The notes under the pieces were generated by a model. It was not told the DNA's origin and searched no databases. It saw only the letters and a program-made list of their open reading frames with translations. Source: Rhodohalobacter sulfatireducens (lineage in GTDB: Bacteria > Bacteroidota > Rhodothermia > Balneolales > Balneolaceae). Taken from it: a DNA stretch of 64,000 bases. The stretch spans positions 214,578 to 278,577 of the forward strand of contig NZ_JAKLWS010000003.1 in assembly GCF_022012475.1 (NCBI RefSeq), written 5' to 3'. Shown piece by piece: positions 1 through 8,648 of this stretch. A program made the position numbers and the translations under genes. Position 1 is the first letter of the stretch, and the number at the start of each line of letters is the position of its first letter.

Positions 1-1444
1 CAAATTCAGAAAGCTCTTTATTCATATTCCCACTACCCATATAAGGAGGGTTATCCACCACACAGCAAACCTTGACTGCAAGCTTCTTCAGAGTTTCCAA
101 AGCAATCATCAACTGCTCCAGCTTCTCCTTTTCAAACAGATCCGCTGAATCCATTGCCTGTTCACAAGCTGTTTTGGCTTGTTGGGTCTCTTGTAATGAG
201 GCGTGAGGAACAATCAACGAACCAAAGTTGGTCGCTTGCTGCATGTTTTGGAGGTCGTGAAGCAGTTCGTCAGAAAAGTCAACTCCTGTACTTTTCAGCG
301 TGTTTTTTATCTCCTCATCACTCAGCGTCAGATCTTCAAAACAGGTAATATTGGGTTCAGGTACCTCAGACTTACGAAAGAGTCGCTGTTGCTTCTCCCG
401 TGCTTTCATTAGAATAGCGAGCCCCGCCAGTTGGGCTGCCCGTTCATCAATTTCAAAACCGTGGAGGTTGTGTTCAATAATCAGTCGGGGAATATCAGAC
501 GGGGCATAGCCTTCCTCTTCATAGATCTTATAGAGCAGTTCAAAGCCGTACACCAAAATGTGTCCCGAGCCACACGCCTGGTCTAACAGCGTAAGCTCTT
601 CGGGTGTGTCAATGGTGAGTACATCCTCCGACGTCACCTTACTTTCAATGTAATACTCCATGTGCTCCTTCAGACGGGAGTTGGGATGATTCAGCACCCA
701 CAGCTTACCTACCGTATTCTGCACCATGTACTCCACAATCCACCGGGGTGTAAAGAGCTGGGTAGCTGCGGGAATTTCCTCTTTCTTCACCTTCCCTTTG
801 GAGGCAAACACCTCATCTTTCTTCTCCGAGATGTAAAACTGGTAGAGCCATCCCAGAATTTCCACCTGATGGCAGTCTTCATCGGTCATGCCATCAATCA
901 CATCCTGCACAATAGAGAACTCGCTGGTGAGGTCATCGGGTAGCAGGAGTTCCGTATAATCATCAATGGCTTCAAACAGAAAGGGAAATATAGAATGCAG
1001 GTGGTTACAGCTCGCTACCAAAAGCCGTCGGTAGGCTTCATTTTCAGGGTTGGAGCTGGATGTACGACCATCCAGAATATCCATCACCTGTTGGGTGTTT
1101 ACCTTCAGCTCACCGGGAATATGTCCCGCCATCGCTTCTTGCAAGATCTGTGGAGACACCTGTCCTTCTTGGGGAGTGAGAATCGCCATCTCCAGCGGCT
1201 GGTAGCCACGGGCATCCATATAACGCAATGCCACCAGTCGGTTAAACCAGGTATAAGCAACCTTATCCACCAACGCTTCCCTGCCCAGGGTATCCAGTTC
1301 CTTCTTCAGCTCCTTCACCGTCTGCGCTTTCCCCCGAAGCTCTGAGCTATCCGTATTCAACACATGCTCCAGCTTTCCGTTTACCTGTTTAAGCAACTTA
1401 CGACGTGTTTCCTGAGCGAATTTTTTGAGTTTGTTGGTGTTCAT
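1..1444 (-). CDS. pglX: BREX-1 adenine-specific DNA methyltransferase PglX (N-terminal part, cut by window edge)
   Basis: The reverse strand encodes about 481 residues from an ATG at 1444 with no stop before the window edge, so the gene is partial. A target-recognition set-up segment LFTPRWIVEYMV lies near residue 230. SAM-binding motif I (DQACGSGH, about residues 288-295) and the amino-methyltransferase catalytic motif IV (NPPYMG, about residues 465-470) are both present. PglX methylates the BREX recognition site on host DNA and is needed for phage exclusion. It is the last visible gene of a BREX operon, 14 bp after the AbiEii-like gene. PglZ and BrxL would be expected further left; they are outside the window. 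Confident family call. Confidence 0.93.
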   Translation of the reverse strand, partial: MNTNKLKKFAQETRRKLLKQVNGKLEHVLNTDSSELRGKAQTVKELKKELDTLGREALVDKVAYTWFNRLVALRYMDARGYQPLEMAILTPQEGQVSPQILQEAMAGHIPGELKVNTQQVMDILDGRTSSSNPENEAYRRLLVASCNHLHSIFPFLFEAIDDYTELLLPDDLTSEFSIVQDVIDGMTDEDCHQVEILGWLYQFYISEKKDEVFASKGKVKKEEIPAATQLFTPRWIVEYMVQNTVGKLWVLNHPNSRLKEHMEYYIESKVTSEDVLTIDTPEELTLLDQACGSGHILVYGFELLYKIYEEEGYAPSDIPRLIIEHNLHGFEIDERAAQLAGLAILMKAREKQQRLFRKSEVPEPNITCFEDLTLSDEEIKNTLKSTGVDFSDELLHDLQNMQQATNFGSLIVPHASLQETQQAKTACEQAMDSADLFEKEKLEQLMIALETLKKLAVKVCCVVDNPPYMGSGNMNKELSEF

Positions 1445-1458
1445 AGATTGTAAATCGT

Positions 1459-2526
1459 TTAATCTTCTTGTGAAAGTTCAAATATTTTGTACCAGTAAAA
1501 AAATGCTTCCGGATCGGATTTTTTGAGCTTGTTGACCCTGGTATTTATCGGCTCTTCAATGATCCAATCTTTCATGTTGGTGTCAGAATCGAAGCGCTCA
1601 ATGGAATCAGAATCTTTTCTTAAAAGAGTAGCCATGTATGCCGCTTTCGTTGCGTGAGTGATCGCTTTTTCAAGGTGGTAACTTTCCGAAAAAATAAAGC
1701 TCTTAATGCGCCGAATCCCTGACTGAAGTTCATCGAAGTCGGCCTTCCCACCTTTTCCTCTTGTAGCTATGCTGAGTGAGGTTTGGTAGATATCTTCAAT
1801 GACATCTTCAGGCTTCAGTCCATCCTGATCCCGATAGGCCAATTCAGCAATAGCAAACTTGTGGAAGGTCTCCTTCACTACCTGTAGATCTTCGGCCACA
1901 TCAAACAGATTGCCAATATCGTAGAGCTGTTTGATGATCTCCATACTCATGCTGTCATCGCCCTTGAAGTAGGGGATACCCGTTGTATTGGGAGCGAATG
2001 CTGTGAGTTTATCTCCAAGCAGATCTTCAATGGACGGAATATCCACCATGAGCGGATTTCCGGTTTGAGGTACAAAAGGAGACTTCACCGGGAGCTGTTC
2101 CATCTTGGTGTAGTTTAGATCCTCGAAAAGAATATCGAGCAATACATATTCTTCATCGCCGCCGGAAGGACGCACCGGTGTATAATACAGCTTGTAGTGA
2201 GCTTTCTCGATATCGGACCGCGCACTGCGTTCCTGTAATTCAAACTTGGTGAAGTTTTGTTCTTCAACCACTGACGTCAGAATTTCGTCCATGTTGATCT
2301 CTTTATCCGGAAGAATAATGTCGATATCGATGGACAATCGTTTCGTAGAATTGAAATGAAGCATTAATGCCGTTCCGCCTTTAAAAACGAAGGAGAGGTC
2401 CTGCTTCACCAAACCTTCCAACAGCAACAGGGCACGAATTACTTTCTCGATGAGCAGAGGATCGGCTTTATGCTCCCCGGCTACCTGCTGTACCCATTCG
2501 TCTGTAAGTTTTGATTGGTCGATCAT
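1459..2526 (-). CDS. AbiEii/AbiGii-family nucleotidyltransferase toxin embedded in BREX operon
   Basis: A 355-residue protein. Its N-terminal third has the DNA polymerase beta-type nucleotidyltransferase signature of AbiEii toxins: FKGGTALMLHF followed by RLSIDIDIIL (about residues 47-72), giving the GG...D-x-D metal site. Later LGDKLTAF matches the lysine/aspartate region usual in this family. AbiEii toxins act with an AbiEi-type antitoxin in type IV toxin-antitoxin or abortive-infection systems. The partner is the gene 15 bp upstream. Its place between brxC and pglX, with short spacers, implies co-transcription with BREX. The C-terminal third has no feature I recognise. Confidence 0.85.
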   Translation of the reverse strand: MIDQSKLTDEWVQQVAGEHKADPLLIEKVIRALLLLEGLVKQDLSFVFKGGTALMLHFNSTKRLSIDIDIILPDKEINMDEILTSVVEEQNFTKFELQERSARSDIEKAHYKLYYTPVRPSGGDEEYVLLDILFEDLNYTKMEQLPVKSPFVPQTGNPLMVDIPSIEDLLGDKLTAFAPNTTGIPYFKGDDSMSMEIIKQLYDIGNLFDVAEDLQVVKETFHKFAIAELAYRDQDGLKPEDVIEDIYQTSLSIATRGKGGKADFDELQSGIRRIKSFIFSESYHLEKAITHATKAAYMATLLRKDSDSIERFDSDTNMKDWIIEEPINTRVNKLKKSDPEAFFYWYKIFELSQED

Positions 2527-2531
2527 ATCAA

Positions 2532-2573
2532 ATGTTCGGCACTAATCGTTGTTTAGTGCCAATAATTGGAGGT
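2532..2573. repeat. Inverted-repeat copy at the antitoxin/toxin junction
   Basis: On the minus strand this reads TCCAATTATTGGCAC, a spacer of about 12 bases, then AGTGCCGA and an AT-rich end. The internal GGCACTAA/TTAGTGCC arms are perfect. It overlaps the last codons of the AbiEi-like gene and the toxin leader. A closely similar copy lies in opposite orientation at 3311-3352, upstream of the same gene. It may be an operator for the antitoxin, an RNA hairpin between the two genes, or one of a pair of short terminal inverted repeats. Confidence 0.6.
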
Positions 2574-3330
2574 TGGTTAGATAATTCTTGAGTTTTTCTT
2601 TCCGCTTTCTTCGGTCTGCATATCGAAGGAGCGTTTTTTCATTAATGGAATATTGATTGAATGCTTCCTGGAAAATTCGTTTTCTCTCTACACCTTGGTA
2701 GGGTTCGTACAACTCCGTATCACAAAACAGATCTACCAAAATTTTTTCGATCGTTACAGTTGTAACATTTTCAATTTTCTGCAACGGACTCTCTGAGATC
2801 AGAGTCTTTACAATGATGGTATGCTCCTGGTCATAGAGATAGTTTTGGATAATTTCTTTTCCTGGATTTAAATAGACCTGGAATTTTTTACTTCTCAGTA
2901 AGTTGAATACAGAACTGGTTACATCCCGCTCCGTTTCAACGATAGTATTAAAATTTGAGGGTTGGTGTAACATCAAGTGGTTTAGAAAAGAGGTATCCCA
3001 TACGCAAACTTCAGCATAGGGCAAGTCCTTATCTATACTTTTAAAAATTGACTTCAAATGGTGGTCAATCTTTGGAGTAAAATTCTGACTTTCTCCAAAC
3101 TTAAAGACACCCTTACCGATTCTTGTTAAAACCCCTTTCTGTACCAACTCATACACCCGCCAGTTGATCGTAGATTTTTTTAAGTCCTTTTCAAACGAAC
3201 GGTAGAATTTCGTGATATCACTTGTAGTAAAGTGATCTTTCGCTTCAAAATGATCCTTGAGTTCTTCAATATGTAAATTGTAGTCTGCGAATGCTTTAGG
3301 CTTAAACAGTTGAATTCCAATTATTGGCAC
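2542..3330 (-). CDS. AbiEi-like antitoxin (DUF6577-type) embedded in BREX operon
   Basis: A 262-residue protein with an apparent GTG start at 3330. The N-terminal 80 residues look like a winged-helix domain: a helical start, then KSTINWRVYELVQKGVL and RIGKGVFKFG, the pattern of a wing that reports whether a gene should be repressed. The remainder resembles the DUF6577/AbiEi C-terminal region seen next to AbiEii toxins. The gene directly precedes the nucleotidyltransferase toxin gene. AbiEi proteins usually bind inverted repeats in their own promoter, and an inverted repeat overlaps this start (3311-3352). A proposed role as antitoxin and autorepressor is inferred from position and fold. Confidence 0.72.
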   Translation of the reverse strand: MPIIGIQLFKPKAFADYNLHIEELKDHFEAKDHFTTSDITKFYRSFEKDLKKSTINWRVYELVQKGVLTRIGKGVFKFGESQNFTPKIDHHLKSIFKSIDKDLPYAEVCVWDTSFLNHLMLHQPSNFNTIVETERDVTSSVFNLLRSKKFQVYLNPGKEIIQNYLYDQEHTIIVKTLISESPLQKIENVTTVTIEKILVDLFCDTELYEPYQGVERKRIFQEAFNQYSINEKTLLRYADRRKRKEKLKNYLTNLQLLALNND

Positions 3331-3352
3331 AATTTACAAAAAGTGCCGATAA
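3311..3352. promoter_or_regulatory. Inverted repeat over the start of the AbiEi-like gene (candidate operator)
   Basis: The minus strand reads AATTATCGGCAC, 12 bases, GTGCCAATAATT, an inverted repeat with 11 of 12 arm positions matching. It covers the GTG start of the antitoxin gene and the 36-bp gap after brxC. Its plus strand begins TCCAATTATTGGCAC, the same block that begins the minus-strand copy at 2532-2573. The position fits negative autoregulation by an AbiEi-type protein. Confidence 0.55.
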
Positions 3353-3366
3353 TTTGAAATTAGTAT

Positions 3367-6300
3367 TTAATCCAATACAATGTTGTGATTCTTCTGAATA
3401 TGCTTCACCATCGCTTCCCGAAGTGACTTCAGGTATTCGTCCACATCTTCTTCTGTTTCCAATTCCTTCTTGCTAAACGACGTATGAATGTTAGACTGCT
3501 TGATAAACTGTCGCTTTGGCTTTTCTTCCTCTTCAGGCGTGGCCAGGTCAATCATCTGGTTCAACTGTTCTGTATAAACATCGCCCAGATTGGTTTGAAT
3601 ATTCTTCAGGTTTCCTATGTACCGCTCACTCTTTGCCTGCTGCTTCAATTGATGCAAGGGAGCCAACACCTGTTCTTTTTGCGATCCTGAAAGTGCTGAA
3701 TATTCGTCTTTATTCGTCAGATCAGAGATTTTCTCTTCGATACTACTGAGCGTACTCTCTTTTTCCTTGTCAATCGCTTTCTTCACCCGGCTCTCGATAG
3801 AATCCATCGCCTCTTTGGCCTCTTTCATAGAGTTTCCTCGGTAGGGAGTAGGATCTTCTTTCACCTCGGAAATTACATTCTTCTCCTCCGCATCGATGTA
3901 ATTGAAGTTGGCCTGGTTGTAGCCTTCAAATTCTCTCAGCCGATCATAAATCGATCTCTGTCCGCTATGCATAAACTGCTTGACGGGATCAAGCACATCC
4001 TCTTTCAGGTCAAGGATTGTATCCTCAGCATCCCCAATAGATGTGATCAGTTTGGCATAGTCCATCTGCTGCAACTTCTTCAGCTCGTCAAACAGCGGCT
4101 GAAGTTGCTTCATAAAAGGATAGTTCGATTGTTGGGCGATAAAGCCGCTTATCGTTTCCAGCTCATCATTCAGTTTTTCCTTGAAGTAGTTGGCGGCTTC
4201 CTTCGCTTCGTTATGAGGATTTGATTCATGAAACAGTTCCTGGTGAATCTGTCTGAGTTTACGGATCTGTCCCTGGTCGAAATCAATTTGTGGATAGATA
4301 AGCGTATTGGCGTGGGCACGATTGTTCATCATTGCATCCAGAAACTCACTATCGTCGAGTACATTCACATCTTGTTTACTCTCGATCTTTCCCCGCTTAA
4401 AAAGCATGGCCGTTATACACCAAATAGCCAATTCAGACCACCCATAGGGCTTTTTGGAAAAATGTTCTTTCAAGCTTGTGAGCGTGGTTCGGTCATTCTG
4501 TTTTTTCCTGCGCTGAATGAGATTTAGCACTTCATTTTCCGGCGCCGTCATCGATTGATCGTCCTCAACAAAAAGATCATCTTGCTTTCCTTTCATAATG
4601 CTCTTCAGGCGGCTCTCATCATACGTCGTATCTCCTAAGAGCTTTAGCTTACTGTATGCATAGCGAATCAAGTCCTGAAAGGCGTAAATTACTTTCGTCT
4701 TGCCATCCCCCGTCGAGGACACCTTGTGCTCGGTTCCATTCATATAGACGGTAGCTTTGGCAAGCATCTCGTCTAATGCATCCATCATTTCTCTTTTCCG
4801 CTCTTGATTCTGCTGCCCCTGTTCAAACAAAATACGTTTCACAGAATCTTTGTTGGACGTGGATTGATTCTGTTTGATATACTTTTCGGTCTGAATATAG
4901 AGTCTTGCATCCCGTACAATCCGGTCGTGGGAGTCCAGCTTTAGAAGCATATGGGTTTGGTTCCCCATCGAAAGCCCCTGGTAGTAGTTCAGGTCTTCGT
5001 ATCGTTCAAAATTAGGCGTAACCAGTTCAATCGTCAGTTCTTTCTCTCTACCGTACTGAACGCCATCCACTTTTTTTGTGAAATCGTAATACTGTTTGTT
5101 CTCTTCAAATTGAATGCGTGTATCTTTTATAATGCCGTCAAAGAGGAGAGTGTTAAACAGGTCCGTAACCTGGGTAGATTCAATTTCAGTGGATTTAATC
5201 TCTTCCTGGATATCCTTTTCAACATCTGTTAAAAATTCATACACATCACCATGGCGCTGAACATAATTTTGCTGTTCCAAAAGGTTTAAAGCTTCTTCCA
5301 CCTTTTGTTGATGGTTGTGCGGGTTTTCATCCAGATCATTCAGTAGCAGAACCGAAATATTACGTGTTGTGGACTTGAAGCTGTCGTAGTATTTCACCAA
5401 AAAGAGAGCTTTCAGAATCCGGATCGCTAATGGTTTATTGGACAAATTCTTCTCGGCAACAATGATTGAGTTCTGAACTTCCGTCCGCATGGTTGAACGC
5501 AGTCCCTCGAAGAGCTGGTCAAAACTAATGAGGTTTCGCTCACTGAAATCTTGTAGTCCTTTCAGCACTTCCTGGAATACGCCAAGCATGGAGCGCTCAC
5601 CAACAGAGGCATGCTTCCCCTGGAAAGCATTGTGCCGCGAAAGTGCTTTTATACACTGCTGGAACAGATCAAACTGATAGGGGATAAATGGGTATTTAGA
5701 ACTAAACTCCTCTTTATCGTCATAACTTTTCTTGAATTGTATACCTACATCATCAAAAGAGATAAGTGTTGCCAAGTTGTCTTTTTCTGAACTCCACACC
5801 GAGTAAAGTTTACTTTCTCCCTTTTCGTTTTTGGCGAGCAACCGTTTTTCAATGACTTCATCCACGTTGGCCGAAGTAAGTGGCATTCTGATTTTGAATC
5901 GTCCCTGAATCTTGGAGAAATCATCAGATTGGGTAGCTCTTTCATCACCAACCAAATTACCGAGATCTTCCTGCGAAGTAACAGTGATCCAGGATCGTCC
6001 TTTGCATTTCGTGGCCAACGATTCAGCGATGGTTTGAAGGTTCAGCATCAGCTTCGTGTTCTCCGCGATATACTGTCCCACTTCATCTACATAAAAGTTC
6101 AGCCTGAAACCATCTTCCTTGGTTTCGATATAGTCATGAACTTTTTTTGCAAAATCCTCGATGGAGAATTTGCTGCGGTCATCCATTTTATCGAGAATAT
6201 CCAGGTATTTATCAGCATCCTTGTTGAACAACTCCCCACAAACTTCAGCCGTGATATCCTCAACAACGGGATCATGGTAGTCAATGCGTGCTTCCTTCCA

Positions 6301-6861
6301 GTCTTTACCGGAAGCCTCTTTGAACTTTGATTTGAATGATTCATACTTCCCTTCTTTGGATAACCAAAGTTCGAATTCAGCTACATGCGGCTGAAAGCCA
6401 TAAAACCCCTGGTGGTCATACAAAACCTTATAAAAGACCTGTAAGATAGCGTTGGCATCCGTTTTTGATGTAATCTGCGCCTGCTGATCAATATTAAACA
6501 AAATACTTTCAGACGGGATACGAGTTGCCGCTTTAATATCTCCCTTTAATTTTGCGTCTTCGACCACTTTTTCGGCAAAAAGCTCGCCCAGGTGAGTGCC
6601 GTCAATAGATCGGTCCTCAAGAATGTAGCTAAGAATTTTTAACAGGTGTGATTTACCCGATCCAAAGAACCCTGAAATCCATACACCGTTGGCTCCCTCG
6701 TAGTTATTGTACTGTTCAAAAAAGTCCGCAATCTTTTGAGATATCTCATTGGTGATAACATACTCTTCAACTTCTTGCAGAATGTGAGTGGTGTCATCTG
6801 CTTTAATAACGGTTTCAATGTTGCGGCTGTAGTCCTTCTTGAATAGTTCTTTCAGATCCAT
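3367..6861 (-). CDS. brxC: BREX system P-loop ATPase BrxC
   Basis: About 1164 residues, the normal size for BrxC/PglY. A Walker A motif, GFFGSGKSHLLKIL, lies about 65 residues from the N terminus, followed by the DUF6079-like layout of long helical regions. The protein is a core part of the BREX type 1 phage-exclusion system and is thought to act as a large AAA+-type ATPase with PglX and PglZ. I chose ATG at 6861 over the in-frame TTG at 6867, because the ATG follows the brxB stop by 2 bp. The next gene downstream is not pglX directly but the AbiEi-like antitoxin, 36 bp away. Confidence 0.94.
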   Translation of the reverse strand: MDLKELFKKDYSRNIETVIKADDTTHILQEVEEYVITNEISQKIADFFEQYNNYEGANGVWISGFFGSGKSHLLKILSYILEDRSIDGTHLGELFAEKVVEDAKLKGDIKAATRIPSESILFNIDQQAQITSKTDANAILQVFYKVLYDHQGFYGFQPHVAEFELWLSKEGKYESFKSKFKEASGKDWKEARIDYHDPVVEDITAEVCGELFNKDADKYLDILDKMDDRSKFSIEDFAKKVHDYIETKEDGFRLNFYVDEVGQYIAENTKLMLNLQTIAESLATKCKGRSWITVTSQEDLGNLVGDERATQSDDFSKIQGRFKIRMPLTSANVDEVIEKRLLAKNEKGESKLYSVWSSEKDNLATLISFDDVGIQFKKSYDDKEEFSSKYPFIPYQFDLFQQCIKALSRHNAFQGKHASVGERSMLGVFQEVLKGLQDFSERNLISFDQLFEGLRSTMRTEVQNSIIVAEKNLSNKPLAIRILKALFLVKYYDSFKSTTRNISVLLLNDLDENPHNHQQKVEEALNLLEQQNYVQRHGDVYEFLTDVEKDIQEEIKSTEIESTQVTDLFNTLLFDGIIKDTRIQFEENKQYYDFTKKVDGVQYGREKELTIELVTPNFERYEDLNYYQGLSMGNQTHMLLKLDSHDRIVRDARLYIQTEKYIKQNQSTSNKDSVKRILFEQGQQNQERKREMMDALDEMLAKATVYMNGTEHKVSSTGDGKTKVIYAFQDLIRYAYSKLKLLGDTTYDESRLKSIMKGKQDDLFVEDDQSMTAPENEVLNLIQRRKKQNDRTTLTSLKEHFSKKPYGWSELAIWCITAMLFKRGKIESKQDVNVLDDSEFLDAMMNNRAHANTLIYPQIDFDQGQIRKLRQIHQELFHESNPHNEAKEAANYFKEKLNDELETISGFIAQQSNYPFMKQLQPLFDELKKLQQMDYAKLITSIGDAEDTILDLKEDVLDPVKQFMHSGQRSIYDRLREFEGYNQANFNYIDAEEKNVISEVKEDPTPYRGNSMKEAKEAMDSIESRVKKAIDKEKESTLSSIEEKISDLTNKDEYSALSGSQKEQVLAPLHQLKQQAKSERYIGNLKNIQTNLGDVYTEQLNQMIDLATPEEEEKPKRQFIKQSNIHTSFSKKELETEEDVDEYLKSLREAMVKHIQKNHNIVLD

Positions 6862-6863
6862 GA

Positions 6864-7448
6864 TCAAAGTTTATAGTTATCTATATTAAAAGCCCTGTAG
6901 TAATTGTCGTCTTTCAGCAAACCGAAAAGTTCAAGTGATCTCCCCGTGTACTCTCCGGGAAAAAACATTAATGTTGGAACCTCTTTGACGGCACTTTGTA
7001 AATTGTTCAAAACATTGTGAGACCGAATATACGGAAACGCTGACCCGACACCGTTAATCAGAAGCAGATCCGTTGAATGGTTATCTACCTGCCCCTTAAT
7101 GGTAGGAATCAACCGTTCGTGAATGTTGATAGTCGATTCGAGCGCCTTTTTAAAACGCTCTTTGCTTTTCCGCTTTTCAACTGCAAACATTTTCTCCAAA
7201 CCAAGATGCTCTTCTATAATGTCAATGGAAAGCGTAAACAGGTTAATAAGATGAGGTTCTATCCCTTCGTTTTGAAGCTTCTTGACAAGATTCTGGATCT
7301 CGGTATTCACTTCAATTTCCTGGCTTGGATCGTATGTTGAAATCCAGAAAGGGATCTCACCGCCCAACGCATCCATCTTTAAGAAAGCCGGATTTAAGAT
7401 GACCCTGTGAATATGATCGAACTTTTTATGCAGATCTTCAGTGATCAT
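6864..7448 (-). CDS. brxB: BREX protein BrxB (DUF1788)
   Basis: A 194-residue protein matching DUF1788: an N-terminal KKFDHIHRVILNPAFL segment, FWISTYDPSQE, and a C-terminal MFFPGEYTGRSLELFG motif typical of the family. BrxB is a core component of BREX type 1; its biochemical activity is not settled. Its ATG overlaps the brxA stop by 4 bp (ATGA) and its stop precedes brxC by 2 bp, so the three genes are translationally coupled. Confidence 0.93.
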   Translation of the reverse strand: MITEDLHKKFDHIHRVILNPAFLKMDALGGEIPFWISTYDPSQEIEVNTEIQNLVKKLQNEGIEPHLINLFTLSIDIIEEHLGLEKMFAVEKRKSKERFKKALESTINIHERLIPTIKGQVDNHSTDLLLINGVGSAFPYIRSHNVLNNLQSAVKEVPTLMFFPGEYTGRSLELFGLLKDDNYYRAFNIDNYKL

Positions 7449-8068
7449 AGTAGAGTCTCAATTTGGTGTTCATTATATAAGAAGCAAGCCAACCATTTTG
7501 GGTGATCTTCGATGATAGCGTTCTCAACTTTTGAATGTACCGTTTGAGGTAAAATAGAAGGATTAGAGATAGAATCAATGATCCCGACTTGCTGCAACAT
7601 TTTAATGATCACTTGCTTTACTTTCTTCTGAGTTGATTCAGCCAAACGGTCCAGTTCAGGATGCCCCATTTTCTTTTTACTGATAAAACTGTTGTAATCC
7701 ATTTCAGTCAAGCTGTCATCGAACACCTGTATTTTTTCAGATAGCACCTCCGTTACAAAGTCGTGATAGATGCCATAGGTTTTACAAAGAGCAAGATGGG
7801 TGATCTGGTTTCTTTCCGTTGGGTCCCCGTCGGCAAGAATTTCAATTTGGGCAGGAGTAAGAGTTTTTATTCTGTGCTTCAATTCACGAAACTCTCTACT
7901 GTTTGTCTCATATTTCTCGCGACCCGCTACCTTTGTGTCAATTTCATCAAGAGTGAAACCATTCTGTATTTGCTGAGCAAGTGTTGTAAACTCCGGGATC
8001 ATTGCACTGGCTCCGGTAAAAGAAAATCTATACTTCAAGGGTTCTTCAGTTATCAAATTGTTATTCAT
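7445..8068 (-). CDS. brxA: BREX protein BrxA (DUF1819)
   Basis: A 207-residue protein matching DUF1819/BrxA: KYRFSFTGASAMIPEFTTLA near the N terminus, then REFRELKHRIKTLTPAQIEIL, ALCKTYGIYHDFVTEVL and an all-helical C-terminal half. BrxA is a small DNA-binding core protein of BREX type 1 and is the first gene of the operon. I use ATG at 8068 rather than the in-frame TTG at 8074. There is no clear Shine-Dalgarno sequence, as is common in Bacteroidota-like genomes. Confidence 0.92.
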   Translation of the reverse strand: MNNNLITEEPLKYRFSFTGASAMIPEFTTLAQQIQNGFTLDEIDTKVAGREKYETNSREFRELKHRIKTLTPAQIEILADGDPTERNQITHLALCKTYGIYHDFVTEVLSEKIQVFDDSLTEMDYNSFISKKKMGHPELDRLAESTQKKVKQVIIKMLQQVGIIDSISNPSILPQTVHSKVENAIIEDHPKWLACFLYNEHQIETLL

Positions 8069-8648
8069 ATACAATCAGGATAAAAAATTTTAGATCAAAT
8101 CTCGCTCATAATTGAATTTCAAATTTTTGACTTCGAAAAATCCAATAAAACCATAAAATAGCAAGGGTAAACCATTCACAAATAGAGATAGGCGCTTAGA
8201 ATGCAAATTTGACTAAAAGCTGCGTTTATACTGTTTAAAGGCATATTTTGACGGATAATCAAACAAATAAGGTAGATTTTTATAAAACAGGGCATCATAC
8301 CTACCAGATATGATGCCTCGACTATTCATCAATAGAGACGCCACTTGGGCGTCATTATAATTGTAGGTATATCAGATGTGGTTTCAAAATCGGAGCTGGA
8401 TGTGGATTCGATAGAGAGTGTGTATCAAATTAATACCTGTTTTTGATCACTCTAAAATAAAAAAACATTCTTTATCAACTTTGCCTGCCCTCGATAGTAT
8501 GTAGAAGATGGATTCAGTAATCTGAATAATGAAAAGTTAGTCGCTTTCTTAGAACTAAAATCCCAAGCCTTTGGTAACACGAAACGAGATAAAAAAAGTA
8601 TAAGTTAAGCTACAATACAATTTTGGATCTAAATAAGAACTAAGAGAA
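8069..8648. other. Intergenic region upstream of brxA
   Basis: About 580 bp with no convincing gene. It should hold the BREX promoter on the minus strand. A hairpin with 9-bp arms (GGCATCATA at 8291-8299, TATGATGCC at 8309-8317) is followed on the minus strand by CTGTTTTA. It could be a weak terminator for the minus-strand gene ending at 8649 or a leader structure. Confidence 0.5.
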
